Positions 1 to 5,272 of a DNA stretch of 5,272 nt are shown here, piece by piece (within the stretch, counting starts at the first letter, position 1; every line of letters starts with the position of its first letter). Origin of the DNA: Propionibacteriaceae bacterium (GTDB taxonomy: Bacteria; Actinomycetota; Actinomycetes; Propionibacteriales; Propionibacteriaceae); contig JAIRKB010000227.1 of NCBI GenBank assembly GCA_031260385.1, forward strand, positions 1 through 5,272. The letters run 5' to 3'. The notes under the pieces are model-generated. The model searched no databases. It saw nothing but the letters and a program-made list of their open reading frames with translations, and was not told the origin of the DNA. The translations under genes were made by a program, and so were the position numbers.

Positions 1-611
1 GCTCTCAAACCGGGCACGAGCCCGGCTGCCGCGATGGATATCCCGCCACCTTGGCTGACGCCGGTGACTCCGATCCGGTCTGGATCGATGGAAGGTACGG
101 TTCGCAAGGTCTCGATCGCCCGTACGGCGTCAACGTACACCCGCCGGTAGTAGTAGGTATCGGGGCTTTCGATGCCACGGGTCATGAAACCTGGGAACGA
201 CGGGCCGGATCCAGTCGGGTCGGGGGTCTCACCGAGGCTCCACGCACTGCCCTGCCCGCGGGTGTCCATGAGCAGGTGCGCGTAACCACAGACCGGCCAG
301 ACGAGATGCTCATGGGGCAGGCCTCGCCCACCACCGTAGCCGACATACTCGACGACACCCGGCAGTGGGCCGCTCGCACCGGCCGGCAGCCGTAGCCAGG
401 CCTTGACCGGATGGCCGTCGTAACCGGCGAAGGTAACGTCCCAGACATCAACTAGCCTCAGTTGGGTATCCAGGCGGGTAAGACTGGCAGTAGCGCCAGT
501 GGGGCTGTGATCAGCCAAGGTCTGCGCCCAGAAGGCGTCGAAGTCCGCTGGCTCAACCGCTTCAGAACGATAGGCCCGCAGTTCCGAGGGCGAAAGATCA
601 AACCGAGGCAT
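1..611 (-). CDS. Carbohydrate esterase family 7 (acetylxylan esterase / cephalosporin-C deacetylase type), 3' end cut by window edge
   Basis: An alpha/beta-hydrolase that should remove acetyl groups from acetylated sugars or oligosaccharides. The minus-strand frame from the ATG at 611-609 stays open to base 1 (203 full codons; the family is usually about 320). Seen directly: an N-terminus typical of the family (MPRFDLSPSELRAYR, then FDAFW at 24-28); the oxyanion-loop segment GYGGGRG at 91-97, with Tyr92; the family signature RGQG at 118-121 inside MDTRGQGS; and the nucleophile elbow GVSQGG with Ser186 and Gln187. These positions nearly match those known for CE7 enzymes. The catalytic Asp and His lie beyond the window. 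No signal peptide or membrane segment is visible, so it should act in the cytoplasm on imported substrate. It is the last visible gene of the transporter operon, 22 bases after the DUF624 gene. The family is broad on small acetyl esters, so the natural substrate is not fixed. Family call very secure; substrate inferred. Confidence 0.95.
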   Translation of the reverse strand, partial: MPRFDLSPSELRAYRSEAVEPADFDAFWAQTLADHSPTGATASLTRLDTQLRLVDVWDVTFAGYDGHPVKAWLRLPAGASGPLPGVVEYVGYGGGRGLPHEHLVWPVCGYAHLLMDTRGQGSAWSLGETPDPTGSGPSFPGFMTRGIESPDTYYYRRVYVDAVRAIETLRTVPSIDPDRIGVTGVSQGGGISIAAAGLVPGLR

Positions 612-616
612 GAGCA

Positions 617-623
617 TCCTTCC
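617..623 (-). promoter_or_regulatory. Ribosome binding site of the esterase
   Basis: The minus strand reads GGAAGGA, 5 bases before the ATG at 611-609. It fixes the esterase start and falls in the 22-base gap after the DUF624 stop codon (TGA at 636-634), so the esterase can be translated from its own site within the operon mRNA. Confidence 0.75.
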
Positions 624-633
624 ATACCAGCAC

Positions 634-1239
634 TCAACGCATGCGCCGACCGATCACCGCCAGCGCGAAAACCAAAACCCCAACAGACGGCACAACCAAC
701 GGCACCCACATTACCGTCAAACCGATCGCACCAACACAGGCCAACCCGACGTACACCACTGACATCGGGTCATCTACGAGGACCCGGCGAACCGAGGGGA
801 ACACCCGTGACCACGACGAACCGCTCGACAACATAGCCCCAGTGCAAACGGCAGTCACACCCGCCAACATTGCGAAGAGCGCTGCACCGACCATCAGCTT
901 ACCGAGGATAGAATCGTCCGAACCGGCTAGTCCCAGTGTCAATGCGCAGCAGCTGAGATAGACCAGTAAGGCTAAGGCCACCGCCGCTCCACCCAAGACT
1001 CCCCGTCGGAAATCTCGGCAGAACTCGGCGAAACTTCCATGGCCATCGTCCAGCACCCGGGAGATATGCCCCACACCGGCTGCGATCGCCGACGGGATAG
1101 TCACCACCGGCAGGGCGAACACAACGACCCATAGACCGACGGACATTACCTCGAGAAACAGCGAAAGAACCTTCATCCCCGAGCGCAAGTGGGTTGGCCG
1201 GGAAGCCACGGTGGAACGATGCGAGTCTGCCACCTTCAT
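634..1239 (-). CDS. DUF624 / YesL-like membrane protein
   Basis: A small integral membrane protein of about 200 residues. Predicted membrane segments by eye: about 25-43, 83-104, 113-137, 160-178 and 179-197. The first segment runs into ALPVVTIPSAIAAGVGHI (42-59), which resembles the DUF624 signature where a hydrophobic helix leads into a T-(I/G)-P-A-x-x-A turn; the loop after it (DDGHGSFAEFCRDFRRG) also fits, with the aromatic/acidic then basic pattern of that family. Proteins of this type, such as YesL of Bacillus subtilis, are commonly encoded beside oligosaccharide ABC transporters; their biochemical role is unknown. The ATG at 1239 overlaps the upstream permease stop by four bases (ATGA), suggesting translational coupling. 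The AAAGGA ribosome-binding motif (1244-1239) overlaps that ATG and is ideally spaced, 5 bases, from a GTG at 1233-1231, so the true start may be two codons further in. Family call likely, made from pattern alone. Confidence 0.8.
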   Translation of the reverse strand: MKVADSHRSTVASRPTHLRSGMKVLSLFLEVMSVGLWVVVFALPVVTIPSAIAAGVGHISRVLDDGHGSFAEFCRDFRRGVLGGAAVALALLVYLSCCALTLGLAGSDDSILGKLMVGAALFAMLAGVTAVCTGAMLSSGSSWSRVFPSVRRVLVDDPMSVVYVGLACVGAIGLTVMWVPLVVPSVGVLVFALAVIGRRMR

Positions 1240-2126
1240 CCTTTCAGGCCTTGGGTTGCCACGCCTTGGATAAGGAGCCGTTGGAAGAAGAGGAAGAACC
1301 CCAAGACGGGTAGCAAGGCGATGAATGACGCCGCAACGGTGGCGCCGTAGTCAGACGTGCTTGTCGCGTCGTTGAAGAGCCTCAAGGCGACTGGCATGGT
1401 GTATTTCTCCGGTGAGGTGAGATAAATCAGAGGGGCAAAGAAATCATTCCAGGTCCAAATGAAGGCAAAGATCCCGCTCGTGATGAACGCCGGTCGCATC
1501 AGAGGCACGATGATCGACCAAAAGATTCGCGGATGCCCTGCGCCATCAATGCGCGCGGCCTCATCCAAGTCGCGCGGGATGTTGCGAATGAACTGCACCA
1601 TCAGAAACACGAAGAATGCCTCGACTGCCAGCAGCTTTCCCAGCAAGAGTGGAACATAAGTGTCAACCAAGCCGGTCCAGTTGAATATCACATATTGAGG
1701 GATGATCAGGACATGAACTGGGACGAACAAGGTAGCGATCATCGCCGCGAAGAAGATCTTCGATCCTTTAAACGACACCCGCGCAAACGCGTATGCCGCA
1801 AGCGATGATGATACGAGAATGCCAACGACCGCAGCGCAGGCTACCAGGGTCGAGTTCACCAAGAAGGTGGACAGTGGAATCCCTGCGATACCGCCCCAAA
1901 CTTTGACAAAGTTCGCCAGCGTCGGCTGCCAGGCGAGTAGTCCGTTGTTTCTGCCGAACTCGGACGATGGCTTGAATGAGGCCGCTACCAGCCAGACAAG
2001 AGGATAGAGCACGACCAGGGTGCTCAGACTCAGCACAGCCCACAAGATCACCGATCCGATTCCACGACGCGCCAACTTCCGGCGAGAGGCCTGAGGACGT
2101 TTTCGCCCGAGCGTATGCAAACTCAT
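1236..2126 (-). CDS. Sugar ABC transporter permease, MalG-like (CUT1 family)
   Basis: The second inner-membrane subunit of a binding-protein-dependent carbohydrate importer, 296 residues, the usual length. Six membrane segments are visible at about 25-49, 86-112, 122-147, 155-180, 212-232 and 264-284. The cytoplasmic EAA loop that docks on the ATPase starts at Glu189 (EAARIDGAG, then IIVPLMRPA), with the conserved glycine and Pro208. Other MalG-type marks are SFKPSSEF at 50-57 after the first helix and the C-terminal tail IQGVATQGLKG, ending in the family's typical G-x-x-x-G-x-KG pattern. The start ATG (2126-2124) shares one base with the stop of the first permease (TGATG); GGAG at 2140-2137 is a usable ribosome binding site. 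It should pair with that upstream MalF-like protein. Substrate cannot be read from the permease. Annotation secure. Confidence 0.97.
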   Translation of the reverse strand: MSLHTLGRKRPQASRRKLARRGIGSVILWAVLSLSTLVVLYPLVWLVAASFKPSSEFGRNNGLLAWQPTLANFVKVWGGIAGIPLSTFLVNSTLVACAAVVGILVSSSLAAYAFARVSFKGSKIFFAAMIATLFVPVHVLIIPQYVIFNWTGLVDTYVPLLLGKLLAVEAFFVFLMVQFIRNIPRDLDEAARIDGAGHPRIFWSIIVPLMRPAFITSGIFAFIWTWNDFFAPLIYLTSPEKYTMPVALRLFNDATSTSDYGATVAASFIALLPVLGFFLFFQRLLIQGVATQGLKG

Positions 2127-3079
2127 CAGCGGTCTTCTCCATAATAATGAACCCAGCGGCCTGAGCTTTTGAACAACACCGCAGCGATCACCGCCACGAC
2201 GACCACCACCAGCCAGGCGATTGCGCTAGCGTACCCCATTTGCCCATCGGCGAATCCGCGTTTGTAGAGGTACAAGGTGATGAAATTGAGCCTGCCTCCG
2301 GGACTGCCCGTTCCGTTGGAGATGATGAACACTGACCCAAACACCTGAAAGGCGTGCACAATCTCTAGGAGCAGGTTGAAGAAGATCACGCCTGACAGCA
2401 TCGGCACAGTCACGTGTCTGAACTGGGCCACCACGCCGGCACCGTCCATCTCCGCGGCCTCATATAGCTCCTGGGGTATCTGCTTGAGACCGGCGAGAAA
2501 GATGACCATCGGGGCGCCGAATTGCCAGACTCCCAGCAGAATCATCATGGGCACGGCTAGATTGACCTTCCCGACCCAGCCACCGATATTGATCCCGAAA
2601 AAGGACAACGCGGTGTCGACCGGGCCGTTAGTGCTAAACATTGCTCGCCAGACAATGGCGATGGATACGCTCGCTCCGATCAGGCTGGGTGCGTAGAAAG
2701 CCGATCTGAAGAACCCTGATCCGCGCCGGATCCGGTTCAACATCAGCGCTACGGCCAAGGCTGCCATCAACTTGATCGGGGTTCCAAAGGCCACATACTG
2801 AAGGGTTACGCTCGCCGACCTAAGAAAGACCTTGTCAGCAGTAAACAATCGTACGAAGTTTGCGAACCCCACCCACTGTGGTGGGCTGAACAGATCGTAC
2901 CGGGTGAACGCGAGATAGAGCGACATCAGCATCGGCCCAAGGGTGAGACCGAAGAACCCGATCAGCCACGGCACGAGGAAGGCGTAACCGGCCTTGGTCT
3001 CGCGTTTCCTCAGGGCTGACATGTGCGGCCTGGCCGATCGGCTTACCCGTCGGCCGAGCCGCACTGCGCGCTCGGTCAT
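2126..3079 (-). CDS. Sugar ABC transporter permease, MalF-like (CUT1 family)
   Basis: The first inner-membrane subunit of the same importer, 317 residues. A basic cytoplasmic N-terminus (about 1-30) leads to AGYAFLVPWLIGF, the usual opening of MalF/UgpA-type permeases. Six membrane segments are visible at about 33-55, 99-116, 127-147, 175-198, 231-253 and 283-304. The ATPase-docking EAA loop starts at Glu207 (YEAAEMDGAG, then HVTVPMLSG). It lacks the long extra N-terminal domain of enteric MalF, as is normal for Gram-positive members. The start is supported by GGAAG at 3089-3085, 5 bases before the ATG; an internal ATG at codon 20 has no comparable site. It lies 19 bases after the binding-protein gene and overlaps the next permease by one base. 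A run of valines at 291-295 is ordinary membrane-helix sequence. Annotation secure; substrate unknown. Confidence 0.97.
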   Translation of the reverse strand: MTERAVRLGRRVSRSARPHMSALRKRETKAGYAFLVPWLIGFFGLTLGPMLMSLYLAFTRYDLFSPPQWVGFANFVRLFTADKVFLRSASVTLQYVAFGTPIKLMAALAVALMLNRIRRGSGFFRSAFYAPSLIGASVSIAIVWRAMFSTNGPVDTALSFFGINIGGWVGKVNLAVPMMILLGVWQFGAPMVIFLAGLKQIPQELYEAAEMDGAGVVAQFRHVTVPMLSGVIFFNLLLEIVHAFQVFGSVFIISNGTGSPGGRLNFITLYLYKRGFADGQMGYASAIAWLVVVVVAVIAAVLFKSSGRWVHYYGEDR

Positions 3080-3098
3080 GACTACTTCCGCCTTGTGG

Positions 3099-4391
3099 TC
3101 ACCCGAGCACCTGGTTCATCTCGTCGAAGAACTGGTTGACAGCATCAGTCACCTTCACTACGCCGAGTCCCAGATCGGTGCTGAGTGAAAGGTACTTCGT
3201 GGCGATCGTGCCGTAGCCAACAACCGGTGCCAACGGTGGTTCGCCAATCCGGAACGCAACCGATGCCTCGTAGTCGATCATCGCCTGGATACTAGCACTG
3301 ACAACCAAGCCATCGCGCTGCGTCTGCGAAGCAGGCAGACCTCGGTTCGTACCGAAAATCTCTCCGACCTGGGGGCTATTGATCAGGAAGTCAACAAGTT
3401 TGGCTGCCTGATCAGGGTGCTTCGTATTTTTGGCGATCACATGAAGCATCGATGGCTTCATGTAGAGATCCCGGGCCGAAGCGGCCGCCGTCGGCGGTGC
3501 GACGATGGAAAGATCGGTGGCGTCTACCCCTAGATCGGCGGCGAAGCTCGCCGAGAAGTTGTCCCATTGGGTCTCTGCAACCCCAAGGCCAGCTCCGAGC
3601 GGCGACTTCGGAAGCGCCTCTTCCGCACGATCAGCCGGCACGGCGCCGCCCGCTTCACGTAGGGCAACTCCGAGATTCCAGAATGCAGTCAAGTCCTCTT
3701 TCGTGAAGCCGGGCTTGCCATCCTCGGTGAAGAGCGACTTTCCTTGCGCTCGAAGCCAGTGCTGGAAGTTCTCAAGGTTCCTGGTCCAGTCGGCTCCGCC
3801 GTAGGCTACAGGCTGCAAAGCGGAGCTCACGGACGCCAGCCAGGATGTGTACTGTTCCCAGGTTCCACCGCCTGGATAGGCGTCGACGCCGGAGTCCTTC
3901 AGCAAAGCCGAGTTGATGAACAAGGCGTAGGTGTTACCACCAATCGGGATTCCGAACTGGGTTCCGTCGACTTCCCCAGTTGGCAGGAGGCTAGAGGAGA
4001 TTCCATCAGTAACAATCGTGCTTCCGAGGTAGGGTGCCAGGTCAAGGAGTTTTCCATTGGCGGCATACTCTCGCATGTACTGGTAGTCCCACTGCATGAC
4101 GTCCGGCAGATTACCGCCAGCCGCCTCGATCTTGCGCTTGTCCCAGTAGTCCGCCCAACTGAGCAGCGAGGCATTCACCTTGATCTGCGGGTTCTCGACG
4201 GTGAAGGCATCAAATGCTTGCTGATACATCTGCGCCCTAGCGTCATTCCCCCAGAAGGCAAAGTTCAAGGTAACCTCGCCGTCCGGGCCCAAGCCATCTG
4301 AGGGATCATTGGACGGGGAACATCCCGAGACTGCCATCAACAGCCCTAGGCCGATACAGCCGAGGGTCGCAGCCTTTTTGCGTAGTCGCAT
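3099..4391 (-). CDS. Sugar-binding lipoprotein of ABC transporter (family 1 solute-binding protein)
   Basis: The extracellular receptor that captures a sugar or oligosaccharide and hands it to the two permeases encoded just downstream. 430 residues, normal for the family. The N-terminus is a lipoprotein signal: basic MRLRKK, a hydrophobic stretch, then lipobox VSGC with the lipidated Cys at 24, followed by a polar linker rich in Ser, Asp and Pro. The mature part shows usual SBP_bac_1 features: FWGND near 48-52, AFDAFTVENPQIKV, then a block resembling P-D-V-x-x-x-D-x-x-x-x-x-E-Y-A with GKLLDLAPYL, and GIPIGGNTYALFIN. Near the C-terminus, KHPDQAAKLVDFLINSP and GTNRGLPAS fit the conserved region of this group. 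An in-frame ATG at 4457 would add 22 residues but lacks a ribosome binding site and would bury the signal peptide, so the ATG at 4391 is chosen. First gene after the promoter and operator. Family very secure; ligand unknown. Confidence 0.95.
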   Translation of the reverse strand: MRLRKKAATLGCIGLGLLMAVSGCSPSNDPSDGLGPDGEVTLNFAFWGNDARAQMYQQAFDAFTVENPQIKVNASLLSWADYWDKRKIEAAGGNLPDVMQWDYQYMREYAANGKLLDLAPYLGSTIVTDGISSSLLPTGEVDGTQFGIPIGGNTYALFINSALLKDSGVDAYPGGGTWEQYTSWLASVSSALQPVAYGGADWTRNLENFQHWLRAQGKSLFTEDGKPGFTKEDLTAFWNLGVALREAGGAVPADRAEEALPKSPLGAGLGVAETQWDNFSASFAADLGVDATDLSIVAPPTAAASARDLYMKPSMLHVIAKNTKHPDQAAKLVDFLINSPQVGEIFGTNRGLPASQTQRDGLVVSASIQAMIDYEASVAFRIGEPPLAPVVGYGTIATKYLSLSTDLGLGVVKVTDAVNQFFDEMNQVLG

Positions 4392-4396
4392 ATTTT

Positions 4397-4403
4397 TCCT
4401 TTC
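4397..4403 (-). promoter_or_regulatory. Ribosome binding site of the sugar-binding lipoprotein
   Basis: The minus strand reads GAAAGGA followed by the 5-base spacer AAAAT and the ATG at 4391-4389. This strong, well-spaced site decides the lipoprotein start against the in-frame ATG 66 bases upstream. Confidence 0.85.
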
Positions 4404-4416
4404 ACTACTAGTCCTG

Positions 4417-4439
4417 AGGTATTTCGGTTCCGAAACCCT
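4417..4439 (-). repeat. Inverted repeat in the 5' leader (possible hairpin or second operator)
   Basis: The core at 4435-4422 reads TTTCGG-AA-CCGAAA on the minus strand, two 6-base arms around a 2-base centre. Flanking AGG and CCT could extend it as an RNA hairpin with a small internal loop and a GAAC apical loop. It lies 13 bases upstream of the lipoprotein ribosome binding site. It has no U-tract, so it is not a rho-independent terminator. It could be a second protein-binding site, an mRNA-stabilising hairpin, or chance; the sequence does not decide. Confidence 0.4.
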
Positions 4440-4463
4440 GAGAGGTGGGTCATTCATCCGGTT

Positions 4464-4481
4464 TGGGAATGCGCTTTCCCA
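4464..4481. promoter_or_regulatory. LacI-family-type operator (18-bp palindrome)
   Basis: The plus strand reads TGGGAATGCGCTTTCCCA. Its two halves are mirror images at 16 of 18 positions (one mismatched pair, positions 7 and 12), centred on a CG step. Half sites of the form GGGAAnGC/GCnTTCCC around a central CG are characteristic of LacI-family sugar repressors, and actinobacterial members such as CebR/CelR use the related TGGGAGCGCTCCCA. The site begins 10 bases downstream of the proposed -10 box, overlapping or following the start of transcription, a position where a bound repressor would block initiation. No regulator gene is in the window, so the cognate repressor is unknown. The palindrome is seen directly; the family assignment is by resemblance. 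Confidence 0.75.
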
Positions 4482-4490
4482 CGGATGCCA

Positions 4491-4520
4491 AAACTACTCT
4501 ACTCGCCAAGGCTTCGTCAA
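4491..4520 (-). promoter_or_regulatory. Sigma70-type promoter of the transporter operon
   Basis: On the minus strand, TTGACG (4520-4515, five of six to the -35 consensus) is followed after 18 bases by TAGTTT (4496-4491), which fits the loose actinobacterial TAnnnT -10 element. Transcription would start near 4486-4483, giving a leader of about 92-95 bases before the lipoprotein ATG. The LacI-type palindrome sits right at and after this start. The -35 box lies only 26 bases beyond the stop of the DUF6807 gene. Prediction by eye, not proven. Confidence 0.6.
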
Positions 4521-4546
4521 GACCAGCCGCCAAAAGGTGGGCTAAT

Positions 4547-5272
4547 TCACTGCGTTAAGCTCTCACGGGCCCTGGCGAGAGCGTTGAAGATCGCCTGATC
4601 TTCAAGCCACCCGTCGGCGACCACAGCGGTGAATGAACGCGCTAGGCTCCGTAGGGTGGTCCGCTCACTCCAAGCGAGGGCCGACGAGATGGCTGGGTAA
4701 TCCCGCACCCGAACAAAGAAGGGATCGGCGAGGCTTGCTTCGTCGTCACCACTGATGACAACGGTGTAGGGCTTACGCGTTTCAGGGGAGAGGGCGGACC
4801 AGGCAAGCCAAGGCCCACGACTACCATGAACCGCCGCTTCCCCCTCGCCGCTAGGGGTCCAGACCCGCACTTCATCGCCGGCCGGCAGCCGCCAAAAGAA
4901 CCCACCATAGCCAGCGCCGACCCGGCCGTTGGACCCCGCGCTTCCCAAGGTCACTGCCCGGTCGTCCGTCGTCGTCAGTTCGGTCGTCCAGCGCAACGCC
5001 CAAGCGACGTCGTCCAACTTCACCCACTGTAGCCTTCGAACCTCATCAAGCAAGGTCTGGTCATCGCGGTCCCGCCACTCAAGGGTCTGGCGCCCACCGA
5101 AGCCGCTTGGGTGGGGGCACCAATCAAGGTGAACAATGCGCCCGTGGTCATCGAGCCACTGATAGCCCAGGTCGCGCTGGTAGGTCGGTCCACCCCAGAG
5201 ATTGTGACTGGTCTGACCATCGCGGGCGATGTCTTGAATCGCCCAACCGAGGCCAGCGTGCCAGGAGTGGTC
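4547..5272 (-). CDS. DUF6807 ('PmoA family') protein, 5' end cut by window edge
   Basis: The minus-strand frame is open from base 5272 to the TGA at 4549-4547: 241 residues, lacking the N-terminus (probably about 60 residues by comparison with the usual length near 300). The visible part opens with DHSWHAGLGWAI, which corresponds to the family's histidine-rich DHPHHRGLW motif, followed by NLWGGPTYQRDLGYQ, a beta-strand-rich middle containing LEWRDRDDQTLLDE, and GYGGFFWRLP, the family's G-x-x-G-x-x-x-R element. Members are often annotated 'methane oxygenase PmoA', but there is no sign of a membrane monooxygenase here: the protein looks soluble and without membrane segments. Biochemical function of the family is unknown; its genes tend to occur in sugar-catabolic loci. 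It is co-oriented with the transporter operon, with no clear terminator between them, but the operon has its own promoter. Family call good from motifs; function not assigned. Confidence 0.8.
   Translation of the reverse strand, partial: DHSWHAGLGWAIQDIARDGQTSHNLWGGPTYQRDLGYQWLDDHGRIVHLDWCPHPSGFGGRQTLEWRDRDDQTLLDEVRRLQWVKLDDVAWALRWTTELTTTDDRAVTLGSAGSNGRVGAGYGGFFWRLPAGDEVRVWTPSGEGEAAVHGSRGPWLAWSALSPETRKPYTVVISGDDEASLADPFFVRVRDYPAISSALAWSERTTLRSLARSFTAVVADGWLEDQAIFNALARARESLTQ

Noticed and set aside
51..395. 114-residue plus-strand open frame
   Set aside because: Antisense to the esterase segment carrying the RGQG and GVSQGG motifs; no features of its own.
462..836. 124-residue plus-strand open frame
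   Set aside because: Antisense to the esterase and DUF624 genes; low-complexity Pro/Thr/Arg composition typical of a shadow frame.
2126..2260. Repetitive GTG/GTC-rich tract as a simple repeat
   Set aside because: It encodes the valine- and alanine-rich last membrane helix of the MalF-like permease; codons are mixed, so it is not a true repeat.
3744..4301. 185-residue plus-strand open frame
   Set aside because: Lies wholly antisense to the binding-protein gene, has no recognisable domain or convincing ribosome binding site; a shadow of GC-rich codon use.
4436..4455. CCTGAGAGG on the plus strand resembling part of a TPP riboswitch
   Set aside because: Only the short CTGAGA element is present, on the strand opposite to the genes, with none of the other conserved thiamine-box segments.
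3099..4457. Longer form of the sugar-binding protein starting at the ATG at 4457
   Set aside because: The 22 added residues precede a complete lipoprotein signal, there is no ribosome binding site before 4457, and GAAAGGA with a 5-base spacer points to 4391.
4521..4546. Possible terminator after the DUF6807 gene
   Set aside because: The stem is about four paired bases with a mismatch and no run of T follows on the minus strand.
4547..5053. Complete small gene starting at a TTG at 5053
   Set aside because: The same frame is open and shows family motifs all the way to base 5272, so this is an internal codon of a longer gene cut by the window edge.

Overview
The window looks like part of a carbohydrate uptake and breakdown locus from a moderately high-GC actinobacterium. 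Supporting signs are GC-rich codon use, a family 1 sugar-binding lipoprotein with a MalF/MalG-type permease pair but no ATPase beside them, and a LacI-type operator. The genus cannot be named from the sequence alone. All supported genes lie on the minus strand, so transcription runs from high to low coordinates. No RNA gene, mobile element, CRISPR array or long repeat was seen.

Layout in transcription order. (1) 5272-4547: the 3' part of a DUF6807 ('PmoA family') protein, cut by the window edge. (2) 4546-4392: a 155-base intergenic region with a sigma70-like promoter (TTGACG, 18 bases, TAGTTT), an 18-bp near-perfect palindrome of LacI-family type just downstream of the -10 box, a smaller inverted repeat in the presumed 5' leader, and a strong ribosome binding site. 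(3) 4391-3099: sugar-binding lipoprotein. (4) 3079-2126: MalF-like permease. (5) 2126-1236: MalG-like permease. (6) 1239-634: DUF624/YesL-like membrane protein. (7) 611-1: the N-terminal two thirds of a carbohydrate esterase family 7 (acetylxylan esterase / cephalosporin-C deacetylase type), cut by the window edge before its catalytic Asp and His.

Spacing between genes 3 to 7 is 19 bases, a 1-base overlap, a 4-base overlap and 22 bases, so they almost certainly form one operon read from the promoter at 4520-4491. The likely logic is that the lipoprotein captures an oligosaccharide or glycoside outside the cell and the two permeases import it, powered by an ATPase encoded elsewhere. The esterase, which has no signal peptide, would then remove acetyl (or similar acyl) groups in the cytoplasm. 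The DUF624 protein has an unknown accessory role often tied to such transporters. The DUF6807 protein just upstream, of unknown biochemical function, may act on the same substrate. The pairing of DUF6807 with a CE7 esterase and a LacI-type switch is the most interesting aspect; the substrate cannot be read from the sequence.
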